A stretch of DNA of 64,000 bases from Lysobacter antibioticus (GTDB taxonomy: Bacteria > Pseudomonadota > Gammaproteobacteria > Xanthomonadales > Xanthomonadaceae), in assembly GCF_001442535.1 (NCBI RefSeq), contig NZ_CP013141.1, positions 3,809,987 to 3,873,986 of the forward strand, read 5' to 3'. The notes beneath the pieces are model-generated. The model made no database searches. It was not told the origin of the DNA and saw only the letters and a list, made by a program, of their open reading frames with translations. Position numbers and translations under genes: made by a program. Shown in pieces: positions 55,591 through 64,000 of the stretch (position 1 is the stretch's first letter; each line of letters begins with the position of its first letter).

Positions 55591-56655
55591 TCAGGGGGCG
55601 AGCGTGGCCACGCCCAGGGTCGAGCCGGCCGTGGGTTCGGTCAGGCACATCGCCGAGGTCACCACCGGGCCGCCGCGCAGATCGCCCTTGCGGCGCGGCG
55701 CGAGCGCATCGGTGTTGAGGCCGAGGCCGCCGCCGGCGTCGATGGCCATCATCTCGTCCATGCACATCTTGCTGCTGTCGACGCAGCGGTTGAGGATCGC
55801 GCGGTACAGGCCCGGAACGACCGCGCCGTAGCGGCGCACGGGTTCCTTCTCGCTGGGCTTTTCCAGCTCCAGGTAGCCGGCGCGCTCGAGGGTCGCGCCG
55901 CTGGCGCGGTTCTTCGCCACCCAGGCGTCGAAGCCGGCCTGGTCGAGGCCGTGGAAGCGAAAGCGCATGTGCGAGAAACCGGCGCCGCTGTAGTTGGCCG
56001 AGAAGCCTTCGTAGTCGCCCGGCTTGTTCATCACCGCGTGCAACTGGGTTTCCATGCCGGGCATGGCGTAGATCTGTCCGGCCAACGCCGGAATGTAGAA
56101 CGAGTTCATCACCGTGGAAGCGGTGATCTTGAACTGGATCGGGCGATCGACCGGTGCGGCGAGTTCGTTGACCGTGGCGATGTTCTGCTCGGGATAAAGG
56201 AACAGCCACTTCCAGTCCAGCGCCACCACTTCCACCACCAGCGGCTTGACGTCGGCCGGCACCGGGCGGTTCTTGGCGATGCGGTCGAGCGGGCGGTAAG
56301 GGTCGAGCGTGTGCGTGCTCATCCAGGTGATCGCGCCGAGCGCGATGATGATCAGCAGCGGCGCGGCCCAGATCAGCAGTTCGAGCTGGGTGGAATGGTC
56401 CCAGTCCGGCTTGTAGGTGGCCTTGGTGTTGGAGGCGCGGTAACGCCAGGCGAAATACAGGGTCAGCGCGATCACCGGCACGATGATCAGCAGCATCAAC
56501 ACGGTCGACACCACGATCAGGTCGCCTTGCTGCGCGGCGACGTCGCCGGGCGCGTTCAGCAAGATCGTGTTGCAGCCGGCCAGCGGCAGGATCGCCGCCG
56601 CCATCGACAGGCGGCGGAGCAGGGAAGGGCGGAGCAGGGGTTCGATGGCGGTCAT
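55591..56655 (-). CDS. cyoA: Cytochrome bo3 quinol oxidase subunit II (lipoprotein)
   Basis: This 354-aa subunit II has a lipobox (ILPLAGC), two transmembrane helices and a periplasmic cupredoxin domain. The CuA Cys ligands of cytochrome c oxidases are absent (FYIPALAGQIYAMPGM), which marks it as a quinol oxidase subunit. The C-terminus has an extra Cys-containing tail. No strong ribosome-binding site is visible before the ATG at 56655; GTG or downstream starts are less convincing because they would lose the signal region. Confidence 0.93.
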   Translation of the reverse strand: MTAIEPLLRPSLLRRLSMAAAILPLAGCNTILLNAPGDVAAQQGDLIVVSTVLMLLIIVPVIALTLYFAWRYRASNTKATYKPDWDHSTQLELLIWAAPLLIIIALGAITWMSTHTLDPYRPLDRIAKNRPVPADVKPLVVEVVALDWKWLFLYPEQNIATVNELAAPVDRPIQFKITASTVMNSFYIPALAGQIYAMPGMETQLHAVMNKPGDYEGFSANYSGAGFSHMRFRFHGLDQAGFDAWVAKNRASGATLERAGYLELEKPSEKEPVRRYGAVVPGLYRAILNRCVDSSKMCMDEMMAIDAGGGLGLNTDALAPRRKGDLRGGPVVTSAMCLTEPTAGSTLGVATLAP

Positions 56656-56735
56656 CTAAGGAGCAAGCAGCACGATCGAGGCCGCGGCAATCGCGGCGAT
56701 GCGCGCACTGTAGAGGCGCAGGACTGTGACGACGA

Positions 56736-56748
56736 TTGGACGTTTTGT
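56736..56748. promoter_or_regulatory. Dyad GGAC-GTTTT-GTCC upstream of cyoA
   Basis: A 4-bp dyad with a GTTTT spacer lies about 80 bp upstream of cyoA in the 298-bp divergent region (56656-56953) shared with the MFS gene. It is very similar to the candidate activator sites GGATGTTTTGATCC and GGATGTTTTTGTCC upstream of the eCIS operon. This may be a shared regulator site or a chance match. Confidence 0.3.
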
Positions 56749-56953
56749 CCTATGGCAGCGCCGGGCCGGTGGTGGGAAGCTAGCGTCGTCCCGGTAGCCG
56801 GGCGCTCGTCCTTTGCCGCTTTAGCGGCCTGGGACGTCGTTTCCGGTTCCGTCGCCGTTTGACGCGGTTTAACTGAACGTACCCGCCTGTTTAGGCACAG
56901 TGTCCAGGCCCGGTCGCCATGACCTTGCCGCGGCGCCCACCACCGAATCGACG

Positions 56954-58279
56954 ATGCATACGCCAAATCACGCAAACCCGGATTCCTCCATGACCGTCTC
57001 GGTGCACGACACCGGTTCGCATGCCGAGGTCGCGCCCGGCGACATCGCGGTCGGCGTAGTGATCGGCCGCGCTTCGGAGTACTTCGACTTCTTCGTTTAC
57101 GGCATCGCCTCGGCGCTGGTGTTTCCGACGGTATTCTTCCCGTTCCTGGGCCGCCTGGAAGGCACGCTGTGGTCGTTCGCGATTTTCGCGCTGGCCTTCG
57201 TCGCGCGCCCCATCGGCACCGTCGCCTTCATGTGGATCCAGCGTCGCTGGGGACGCAGCACCAAGCTCACCGTCGCGCTGTTCCTGCTCGGCACCTGCAC
57301 CGCCGGCATCGCCTTCCTGCCCGGTTTCGGCAAGATCGGCGTGCTCTCGATCGCGCTGTTGTCCTTGTTCCGGGTCGGCCAGGGCATCGCGCTGGGCGGT
57401 TCCTGGGACGGTCTGCCGTCGCTGCTCGCGCTCAACGCGCCGAAGCACCGCCGCGGTTGGTACGCGATGCTGGGCCAGCTCGGCGCGCCGGCCGGCTTCA
57501 TCATCGCCGCCGGTCTGTTCGCTTACCTCAACACCAGCCTGGCGCCGAGCGACTTCCTCGACTGGGGCTGGCGCTATCCGTTCTTTGCCGCGTTCGCGAT
57601 CAACGTCGTCGCCTTGTTCGCGCGTCTGCGCCTGGTGGTGACCCACGAGTACGAACGCGAACTCGGCGAGCACGAACTCGAACCCACCGACGTGGTGGAG
57701 CTGTTCCAGGAGAAGGGCCGCCACGTCGTGATCGGCGCCTTCGCCGCGCTGGCCAGCTATGCGTTGTTCCACATCGTCACGATCTTCCCGCTGTCGTGGA
57801 TCCTGCTGTACTCGGATCAGTCGGTGAGCCAGTTCCTCGGCGTGCAGATCGTCGGCGCGCTGCTCGCCTGCGGTTCGATGGTGGTGTCGGGCGTCATCGC
57901 CGACCGCTACGGCCGTCCGCGCACCCTGGCCGCGCTGGCCGCAGCGATCGCCATGTTCAGTGGTTTCGCGCCGACCCTGCTCGGCTCCGGCGAAGTGGGC
58001 CAGGACGTGTTCATCCTGATCGGCTTCATCCTGCTGGGCTTGTCCTACGGCCAGGCCGCCGGTTCGGTGACGGCCAACTTCGGCTCCAAGTACCGCTACA
58101 CCGGTGCGGCGTTGACCTCGGACCTGGCCTGGCTGATCGGCGCCGCGTTCGCGCCTCTGGTGGCCCTGGGCCTGTGCGCGCACTTCGGCCTCGCCTTCGT
58201 CGGCGTGTACCTGCTGTCGGGCGCGATCTGCACCCTGGCCGCGCTCGGCGTCAACCGGGCGCTGAAGCTGCGCAGCTGA
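56954..58279 (+). CDS. MFS symporter, MHS-type
   Basis: This is an about 441-aa, twelve-helix major facilitator. The segment GRASEYFDFFVYGIASALVF, followed by FALAFVARPIGTVAFMWIQR and GTCTAGIAFLP, fits the metabolite:H+ symporter (MHS) subfamily. Helix 4-5 carries FRVGQGIALGGSWDGLP, its substrate-site hallmark, and DRYGRPRTLAALAA is a motif-A copy in the second half. Substrate cannot be deduced. The start is uncertain: ATG 56954 is chosen, but 56990 (shorter by 12 residues) is equally possible since neither has a clear ribosome-binding site. It is divergent from cyoA. Confidence 0.82.
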   Translation: MHTPNHANPDSSMTVSVHDTGSHAEVAPGDIAVGVVIGRASEYFDFFVYGIASALVFPTVFFPFLGRLEGTLWSFAIFALAFVARPIGTVAFMWIQRRWGRSTKLTVALFLLGTCTAGIAFLPGFGKIGVLSIALLSLFRVGQGIALGGSWDGLPSLLALNAPKHRRGWYAMLGQLGAPAGFIIAAGLFAYLNTSLAPSDFLDWGWRYPFFAAFAINVVALFARLRLVVTHEYERELGEHELEPTDVVELFQEKGRHVVIGAFAALASYALFHIVTIFPLSWILLYSDQSVSQFLGVQIVGALLACGSMVVSGVIADRYGRPRTLAALAAAIAMFSGFAPTLLGSGEVGQDVFILIGFILLGLSYGQAAGSVTANFGSKYRYTGAALTSDLAWLIGAAFAPLVALGLCAHFGLAFVGVYLLSGAICTLAALGVNRALKLRS

Positions 58280-58325
58280 TTGCTGCAACATCTGACGTAT
58301 TGGCTGTCCACCGACAGCGCCTTGT

Positions 58326-59123
58326 TCAAGCCGGTTTCTTGTCGAGCTGCCGCTTGAGTCTCTGCACCGCGGCTCCGCTCCTCAGGGAATGGTAGGGATG
58401 CCAGACCAACAGCAGCAAGGTTAGGAACAGACACCCGAAGCTCCAGCGTTGCTCCGAAACCGTTCTGTCGATAAACGTCTTCGTTTTGGGATCTCTCCAG
58501 CCGTCGCACAAAGTCTTCAGTTCTTTGACGTTGAAACCGTGGTCTAGTTCCGGGGTCGGGGTTGGCTGACAATCCTCGAGACTTATCGACCTAGATCCAT
58601 CGAAGGGCGCCCGAGCGAATTCCTCATTGAGCAGGAACCACGTGTGGGTCTCCTTGAATTGAAGAATGGCACGGTTATAGAACACGCCGCATGCCGCCAT
58701 GGTGGTCGCCAGCAGGAGCAATCCGGTCGCGATCGCCATGCTTATCTGCCAAGCCTTCGAAGGAATCTTCCGGATCGCGACGTTTCCGTCGCCGATGTCG
58801 ATTACGTCGTGGGCTTTTCGCACATCGGCGACGTCCAACCCCAGAACATTGATCGACCGGATCAAGCGGTGCGCCTGGGTCATGCTGCTGGCAGGCAGGC
58901 CGGTGACGAAACGGAACGACATCAGGCTGTTCTGTTCGTTCATGAACGCCCGGACTTTCGGGTCGGATATCTCCTGTTTATCCGTAAACCACCTCCACAA
59001 GCGATAGATCATGAGGTGGCTGGACCCGGAACGAAAGCACACGTAAATTGTTGCGGTGGCGAACAGCAGGGCCACCCAGAAAGAAATATCTCCGAACAGG
59101 GAGCTGATCGATTTCAAATCCAT
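58326..59123 (-). CDS. Membrane protein of unknown function, lower GC
   Basis: This is a 265-aa protein with an N-terminal transmembrane helix (ISFWVALLFATATIYVCFRS), a second near residue 130 (AIATGLLLLATTMAACGVF), and a third near residue 235 (CLFLTLLLLVWHPY). A cytoplasmic region lies between the first and second and a probable periplasmic region between the second and third. It may belong to the DUF6216-type proteins, but I am not certain. Base composition is visibly lower in GC than its neighbours and codon use is less biased, suggesting recent acquisition. It is monocistronic, convergent with the MFS gene and preceded by the NRPS operon terminator. Confidence 0.6.
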   Translation of the reverse strand: MDLKSISSLFGDISFWVALLFATATIYVCFRSGSSHLMIYRLWRWFTDKQEISDPKVRAFMNEQNSLMSFRFVTGLPASSMTQAHRLIRSINVLGLDVADVRKAHDVIDIGDGNVAIRKIPSKAWQISMAIATGLLLLATTMAACGVFYNRAILQFKETHTWFLLNEEFARAPFDGSRSISLEDCQPTPTPELDHGFNVKELKTLCDGWRDPKTKTFIDRTVSEQRWSFGCLFLTLLLLVWHPYHSLRSGAAVQRLKRQLDKKPA

Positions 59124-59226
59124 TGGCTGTTACTCCTTCGTTTGATGTCGATCCTTACCTTTCCAAAGAGATCGGTTTCTTGCAAGTTGTCGCGGCCATG
59201 TTTTCGCCCGCTGTCTCCTAAAACGA

Positions 59227-59255
59227 AGAAGAGCCGCAGCGGCTGCGACTCTTCT
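59227..59255 (-). terminator. Intrinsic terminator of the NRPS-decarboxylase-mbtH operon
   Basis: A 13-bp stem with one mismatch and a CGG loop lies 25 bp past the MbtH stop codon. On the minus strand it is followed by TTCGTTTTA, giving the stem-plus-U-run of a Rho-independent terminator. Confidence 0.75.
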
Positions 59256-59279
59256 GTTCGTGCTGACCGTACCGGCCAT

Positions 59280-59498
59280 TCAATGCGCGTGCTGTTCCTG
59301 GGCCTTGATCAGGCTGGCCGGACGCATGTCGGTCCAGTTCGTCTCGATGTAGTCCAGGCAGGCCTGGCGCGCGCCGGGGCCGTGCACGCTGCGCCAGCCG
59401 GCCGGGACTTCGGCGAATTCGGGCCAAAGCGAATGCTGGTTCTCGTCGTTGACCAGGACCAGGAAGCTGCCGTTGGGATCGTCGAAGGGATTGCTCAT
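59280..59498 (-). CDS. MbtH-family NRPS accessory protein
   Basis: This 72-aa MbtH-like chaperone of NRPS adenylation domains has the canonical [20 protein letters not shown] start and [17 protein letters not shown]. The three invariant Trp residues are present (LWPEF, GWRSV, NWTDMRP). Its gene is the last in the minus-strand operon after the decarboxylase, so it probably assists the adenylation domain of the NRPS module at 60951. Confidence 0.93.
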   Translation of the reverse strand: MSNPFDDPNGSFLVLVNDENQHSLWPEFAEVPAGWRSVHGPGARQACLDYIETNWTDMRPASLIKAQEQHAH

Positions 59499-59631
59499 GT
59501 CGTGCTCCTGCTTGCGGTTGCGATGAAGGGGAAGGCGAGCGGTGCGGTGTTCGCCGGTCCCGAGGGTGGAAGGATGTCGTGCCTGGGTTACCGATCGGAT
59601 CGATCGCGCATGATCCGGATCGGCGCTGCGC

Positions 59632-60894
59632 TCAGTACGTGACCACGGTCCGCGATTGCGAACGCAACGCGGGCCGGTCCGACTGCGGGATCGAACGTTC
59701 CAGGTCGCTCAGATAGTCGTCGACGCCCTGGTCGTGGCCCGGGGTCACGGTCATATGCAATGCGGCCGGGTTCGACAGCCGGCTGATGTACCAGCCGCGC
59801 GCTTCCATGGCGTCGCCGACGTCGTGGATGTCGTAGCGGTCGGAAGCGAAAGCGATCACGCTGAGGTCGGGCTTGCCGAGTAAGTGCAGACCCGGGATCC
59901 GGTCGATGCCTTCGATGTAGCGGTCGCGGATGTGCATCACGCGCTGGGCGAGCGCGCGATAGCCGGCTTCGCCGAGGTAATGCATCACCGCCCAGGCCGC
60001 GGCGACGGCGCCGCCGGGGCGGGTGCCGGTCAAGGTCTCGGTGCGGTAGATGCCCTTGGGCCAATCGAAGTATTCGAAGTACTGGTGCTCCTGGTCTTCG
60101 GCATCGGCGTACAGGATTACCGAAGCGCCCTTGGCGGTGTAGCCGAATTTGTGCAGGTCGGCCGACAGCGAGCGCACGCCGGGCACGCTGAGGTCGAAGC
60201 GCGGCAGGCCGCTCATGAACTTGGCCACATGCGGGGCGAGGAAACCGCCGATGCAGGCGTCGACGTGCAGCCACACGCCGCGTTCGAGCGCGAGCCGGCC
60301 GATGTCGGCGATCGGGTCGATGGTGCCGAACGGCAGCGACGGCGCCGAGGCCACGATCATCATCGTGTCCTCGTTGATGTGCTGGGCGAGGATATCGGCG
60401 CAGGCGCGGTAGTCGGCGCCGATCGGCACCCGCACTACCTCCAGGCCCATCAGGTCGGCGGCCTTGTCGTAGGCCGGATGCGCGCTGGTCGGCAGCAGCA
60501 GGTGCGGACGCGCCTGCGGACGCCGTTCGCGAAACGCCCGATGAGCGCTGCGCACCGCGAGCATGATGCTCTCGGTACCGCCCGAGGTCATGGTGCCGCC
60601 GGCATCGTCGCTGCCGCCGAGCAGCGACAGCGAGATGTCGATGATGTCGTCCTGCATCCGCTTCAGGCTCGGGAACGCCGCCGGCGCCAGGGCGTTCTCG
60701 CTGATGAACATCGCGTAGGCCTGGCGGGCGACGTCGAGCACGTCCTCGCCGGCGTAATAGACGTGCAGGGGCGTGCGGCCGTGGCGCCAGTCGGCGTCGC
60801 CGCTGCGCAGATCGGACATGGCTTCCTGCAGCTCGCTCCAGGCCTGGCCGCGCGAGGGCAGGGTCTTGCGACCGTTGAAATTGAACCGCGTCAT
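59632..60894 (-). CDS. PLP-dependent group II decarboxylase-type enzyme
   Basis: This 420-aa pyridoxal-phosphate enzyme is of the aspartate/glutamate-decarboxylase/sphingosine-1-phosphate lyase superfamily. Visible are [14 protein letters not shown] (phosphate-binding), [11 protein letters not shown], and the Schiff-base lysine in [15 protein letters not shown] near residue 245. Length and motif spacing resemble S1P-lyase-like enzymes more than classical DOPA decarboxylases. It sits between the NRPS gene and the mbtH gene, 133 bp before mbtH. It may provide an amine or beta-amino building block, but substrate is not readable. Confidence 0.82.
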   Translation of the reverse strand: MTRFNFNGRKTLPSRGQAWSELQEAMSDLRSGDADWRHGRTPLHVYYAGEDVLDVARQAYAMFISENALAPAAFPSLKRMQDDIIDISLSLLGGSDDAGGTMTSGGTESIMLAVRSAHRAFRERRPQARPHLLLPTSAHPAYDKAADLMGLEVVRVPIGADYRACADILAQHINEDTMMIVASAPSLPFGTIDPIADIGRLALERGVWLHVDACIGGFLAPHVAKFMSGLPRFDLSVPGVRSLSADLHKFGYTAKGASVILYADAEDQEHQYFEYFDWPKGIYRTETLTGTRPGGAVAAAWAVMHYLGEAGYRALAQRVMHIRDRYIEGIDRIPGLHLLGKPDLSVIAFASDRYDIHDVGDAMEARGWYISRLSNPAALHMTVTPGHDQGVDDYLSDLERSIPQSDRPALRSQSRTVVTY

Positions 60895-60950
60895 GGTGCG
60901 CTGTCTCGTATCAGGTCAAAGGGAAAGTCGGAGATAAGGGTGGCCATCGC

Positions 60951-63900
60951 TCAGATCCGGTAGCGCTGCGCCAGCACGCGGCCGATCTGGGCCAGGTGCT
61001 GCGGGTGCGCCATCTCGTCGTGGCGGCAAGCGATGTCGTGGACCTGCACGCGTCCGTCGACCCAGGCCTGGAACTCGGCTACGCCCGGGTCGCCATCGCC
61101 CTTGCCGGCGGCGGCGTTGAAATAGACCAACTCGCCCCGCAACCGATGGCGCGGCAGGTAGCGGCCGAGCATCGCGACGTCGTTGGCGGTGGCGGCGATG
61201 AAGCGTTCCAGTTGGCCGGCTTCGAAGCCCGAATAGATGCTGCCGTCGAGCAACTGCGCGGCGCGGGCGTAGTCGGGCGTCGCCGCGTCGTAACCGGCGA
61301 GGTCGCAACCGCTGTGTTCGAGGAACTCGTGCAGGATGCGCTCGCGCGGTTTGTCGTTCGCCGCCGGATCGAACTGCGGCAAGGCGGTGAGCAGATAGCT
61401 GTCGAGCAGGGCGAGTAGAGCGACCTGTTCGCCGGCTTGCTGCAGGCGCTGGGCGATCTCGAACGCGAGCACGCCGCCGTAGGACCACCCGAGCAGGTGA
61501 TACGGCCCTTCCGGCTGGAGCGCGCGAATCTGCGCCAGGCAGTCCTCGGCGACGTCTTCCAGGCGTTCGGGCACGCTCGCGCCGTCGACCAGCCCACGCC
61601 CCTGCAGGGCGTAGATCGGCCGCTGCGGATCGATATGACGTGCGAGGCCGCTATACCACCAGCCCAGGCCACCGGCCGGATGCAGGCAGAACAGCGGCGG
61701 CAACGAGCCCTGGGTCCGGATCGGCAACACCGGCTGCAGCGAAGACAGTGCCTGCAGCGGCTCGGCCAGGCGTTGCGCCAAGGCAGCCACGGTCGGCGTT
61801 TCGAACAGCGCCCGGGTCGACAGTTCGGCGCCGAGGGTGCCGCGGATACGGCCGATCAGACGCGGTGCGAGCAGCGAATGGCCGCCGAGCTCGAAGAAGT
61901 CGTCGTCGATGCCGACCTCGTCGAGTTCCAGCACTTCGGCGAACAAGGCGCACAGCGCTTGCTGCTGCGGCGTGCTGGAGGCGCGGCGTTGCGGCGCATC
62001 CGCCGGCGGCAGCGCCTTGCGGTCGATCTTCCCGTTCGGCAGCAGCGGCAGGCGTTCGATCGCCACCCAGGCCGAAGGCAGCATATGGCTCGGCAACTGC
62101 GCCGCCAGCGCCTCGCGCAAGGCCTGGGTATCCGGCTGGCGGCCCGCGGCCGGCACCAGATAGGCGACCAATTGGCGCTGCCCGGGCCGGTCCTCGCGCA
62201 CGCTGACCGTGGCCTGGGCGACCGCGTCGTCGGCTGCGAGCAAGGCCTCGATCTCGCCGGCTTCGATGCGGAAACCGCGGATCTTGAGCTGATGATCGGC
62301 GCGGCCCAGATACTCCAGTTCGCCGTCCTCGCGCCAACGCACTACGTCGCCGGAGCGGTACATGCGCGCCCCCGGCTCGAAGGGATTGGCTAGGAAGCGC
62401 TCGGCGCTGAGCCCGGCCTGGCGCAGATAGCCGCGGCTGAGGCCGTTACCCGCGACGTAGAGCTCGCCGGGCGCACCGACCGGCACCTGCCGCAGGAACG
62501 GATCGAGCACGTAGGCGCGCATATTGTCGATCATGCGCCCCAAGGGCACGCCGTGGTCGCCGCTGTCCTCGGCGCGGGCCTCGAAGCAGGTCGCGTCCCA
62601 GAATTCGGAGGTGCCGTAGATGTTGAGCAGACGCGCATTCGGCAAGGCCGCCTTGAAGCGGTTCGCCAGTTCGAAACTTAGTGCTTCGCCGCTGCACGAC
62701 CAGTAGTAGAGCTTCGGCAAGCGTGCGGCGAGGTCGATGCCGCTGTCGAGCAGGGCCCGCAACAGCGACGGCACCAGCACGATGCGGGTCGCGCCGGCCT
62801 CGGCCAGTGCCTCGATCAGGCGCTCGGGCTCGGTGGCCTGTTCGCGCGTCAGCACCAGCACGCGCTGGCCGCGGATCAGCGGCATGAACAGTTCCCACAG
62901 CACGTCGATGAAGTTGACCGTGGTCTTCTGCGCGTAGATCTCTTCGACTTCGCCGTCCGTCTCGATGTCCCAATGCAGGCGCGAGGCGACGTTGCGGTGC
63001 GTACCCATCACTGCTTTCGGCCGGCCGGTCGAGCCGGAGGTGTACAGCAGATAGGCCAGGTGTTCGGGAAGCGGGCTGCCGCGCACCGGGGTATCCGGGA
63101 CGACGTCTTCGCTGTCGATGAGGATCAGGCGCGCCGACGATTCCGGCAGGCGCGAACGCAGCGACGCTTGGGTGACCACGGCGACCGGCCGTGCGTCGCC
63201 GAGCATGTAGGCCAGACGCTGCGACGGGTAGTCCGGGTCGAGCGCGAGGTAGGCACCGCCGGCCTTGAGAATGCCGAGCAGGCCGACCACCGCGTCCGGC
63301 GAGCGCTCCACGCACAGGCCGACGATGCTATCGGGGCCGATCCCCTCGGCCTGCAGGCGGCGAGCGAGACGGTCGGCGCGGCGGTCGAGTTCGGCATAGG
63401 CGATGCGCTGTTCGCCGAACATCAGCGCCACCGCATCCGGCGTGCGCGCGACCTGGGCCTCGAACAGCGCGATCGCGCTCGCGTCCGGCACCGCGCGTGC
63501 GGTGTCGTTGCGTTGCCGGGCCTGCTCGCGTTCGTCGTCGTCGAGCAGATCGAGCGCGGCGACCCGGGTGTCCGGCGCCTGAGCGATGGCTTCCAGGACT
63601 CGCGCGAAACGGCCGGCGATGCCTCGCACACGCGCGGCATCGAGCAGGTCCGGGCGATAGCTCAGGTCGAGATGCAGCGGCTGGCCCGGTACCGGCGGCG
63701 TCACCGACAGGCCGAGCGGGTAGTGCGTCGCCGCTGCGCCGTGGTTGCCGCGCAGCGCGATCTCGATGTCGTCGCGTTGGTCGCCGCCATGACTGACCGC
63801 CGAGGGTTCGACCGGGAAATTCTCGAACACCAGCAGGCTGTCGAACAGCTCGCCGAGCCCGCCGATGCGCTGGATCTCGGCCAGGCTGAGGTGCTGGTGT

Positions 63901-64000
63901 TCGAGCAGGCCCGATTGCTGCAATTGCAAGCGCTGCAACAACTCGAGCAGGCTTTCCTGCGGCCGCAGTTGCAGGCGCAGCGGCACGGTATTGATGAACA
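60951..64000 (-). CDS. Non-ribosomal peptide synthetase, C-terminal module (partial)
   Basis: This gene enters from the right edge (5' end outside), so only its last about 1016 residues are seen. In order: the end of a condensation domain (FINTVPLRL, INTxPLR-type); an adenylation domain with A3 [17 protein letters not shown]5 NIYGTSE, A8 [15 protein letters not shown] and A10 NGKIDRKAL; a carrier domain with [10 protein letters not shown]; and a thioesterase with [11 protein letters not shown] and a final His near DEMAHPQH. The TE releases a finished peptide. By eye the substrate pocket lacks Asp at the 235 position (FIDVLWELF). The downstream decarboxylase and mbtH genes complete the operon. 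Confidence 0.9.
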   Translation of the reverse strand, partial: FINTVPLRLQLRPQESLLELLQRLQLQQSGLLEHQHLSLAEIQRIGGLGELFDSLLVFENFPVEPSAVSHGGDQRDDIEIALRGNHGAAATHYPLGLSVTPPVPGQPLHLDLSYRPDLLDAARVRGIAGRFARVLEAIAQAPDTRVAALDLLDDDEREQARQRNDTARAVPDASAIALFEAQVARTPDAVALMFGEQRIAYAELDRRADRLARRLQAEGIGPDSIVGLCVERSPDAVVGLLGILKAGGAYLALDPDYPSQRLAYMLGDARPVAVVTQASLRSRLPESSARLILIDSEDVVPDTPVRGSPLPEHLAYLLYTSGSTGRPKAVMGTHRNVASRLHWDIETDGEVEEIYAQKTTVNFIDVLWELFMPLIRGQRVLVLTREQATEPERLIEALAEAGATRIVLVPSLLRALLDSGIDLAARLPKLYYWSCSGEALSFELANRFKAALPNARLLNIYGTSEFWDATCFEARAEDSGDHGVPLGRMIDNMRAYVLDPFLRQVPVGAPGELYVAGNGLSRGYLRQAGLSAERFLANPFEPGARMYRSGDVVRWREDGELEYLGRADHQLKIRGFRIEAGEIEALLAADDAVAQATVSVREDRPGQRQLVAYLVPAAGRQPDTQALREALAAQLPSHMLPSAWVAIERLPLLPNGKIDRKALPPADAPQRRASSTPQQQALCALFAEVLELDEVGIDDDFFELGGHSLLAPRLIGRIRGTLGAELSTRALFETPTVAALAQRLAEPLQALSSLQPVLPIRTQGSLPPLFCLHPAGGLGWWYSGLARHIDPQRPIYALQGRGLVDGASVPERLEDVAEDCLAQIRALQPEGPYHLLGWSYGGVLAFEIAQRLQQAGEQVALLALLDSYLLTALPQFDPAANDKPRERILHEFLEHSGCDLAGYDAATPDYARAAQLLDGSIYSGFEAGQLERFIAATANDVAMLGRYLPRHRLRGELVYFNAAAGKGDGDPGVAEFQAWVDGRVQVHDIACRHDEMAHPQHLAQIGRVLAQRYRI

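Noticed and set aside
56815..56828. GCCGCT-TT-AGCGGC palindrome upstream of the MFS gene
   Set aside because: The loop would be too short for a good hairpin and no known operator is matched.

Overview
This is a GC-rich chromosomal window whose gene content fits Lysobacter or a close relative in the Xanthomonadaceae. The evidence is a secreted Pseudomonas-type isoamylase, a DUF3247-type protein, a cyoABCD-SURF1-RegBA block, an MbtH/NRPS locus, and hairpin and 7-bp repeats of the type seen in that family. The species is inferred, not proven. I saw no rRNA or tRNA gene, CRISPR array, insertion sequence or prophage structural/lysis module.

Layout. Positions 1-7200 hold chromosomal housekeeping and small stress-type genes: a LigD-type polymerase domain, an MgtC-family membrane protein, a small hydrophilic protein, a BON lipid-binding-type protein, several short conserved proteins, a GIY-YIG-like protein, an AlkB-like dioxygenase, and a divergent MFS exporter/AraC pair with a perfect dyad between them. 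Positions 7200-10922 hold a protein with a weakly ADP-ribosyltransferase-like C-terminus and a secreted isoamylase. Positions 11077-47364 are one unbroken minus-strand block of 24 genes, with no gap above 66 bp and many 4-bp overlaps. This block encodes an extracellular contractile injection system (eCIS, Afp/PVC superfamily).

The eCIS has recognisable parts: terminator/cap (DUF4255, Pvc16-like), sheath, a giant second sheath-like protein, two tube-type proteins, a LysM-type Pvc7-like protein, a hub and spike on separate genes, gp25, baseplate J, tail protein I and an AAA+ ATPase (Pvc15-like). It also has unusual parts: a 684-aa protein with a C-terminal membrane anchor, an exported VWA protein with its own C-terminal anchor, an IPT/TIG protein, and two proteins that look like paralogues. 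A 1058-aa Lys/Ala-rich protein is the candidate cargo or tape measure. The last two genes encode a fused glycosyltransferase-type protein and a double methyltransferase. No PAAR tip, fibre or classical tape-measure gene was recognised.

Regulation. Just upstream of the eCIS block is a good sigma-54 -24/-12 element (47394-47409) on the operon strand, and next to it a sigma-54 enhancer-binding protein gene with a degenerate receiver domain. Repeated half-dyads about 90 and 170 bp upstream of the predicted start are candidate enhancer sites. Upstream of that, on the same strand, lie a RegA/RegB-type redox two-component system, a SURF1 gene and the cyoABCD quinol oxidase operon. A similar short dyad is present in front of cyoA.

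Positions 56900-64000 hold an MFS symporter, a lower-GC membrane protein of unknown function, and a minus-strand natural-product operon that enters from the right edge: NRPS C-A-PCP-TE terminal module, PLP-dependent decarboxylase and MbtH protein, ending in a strong intrinsic terminator. The NRPS adenylation domain appears to lack the Asp that normally holds an alpha-amino group.
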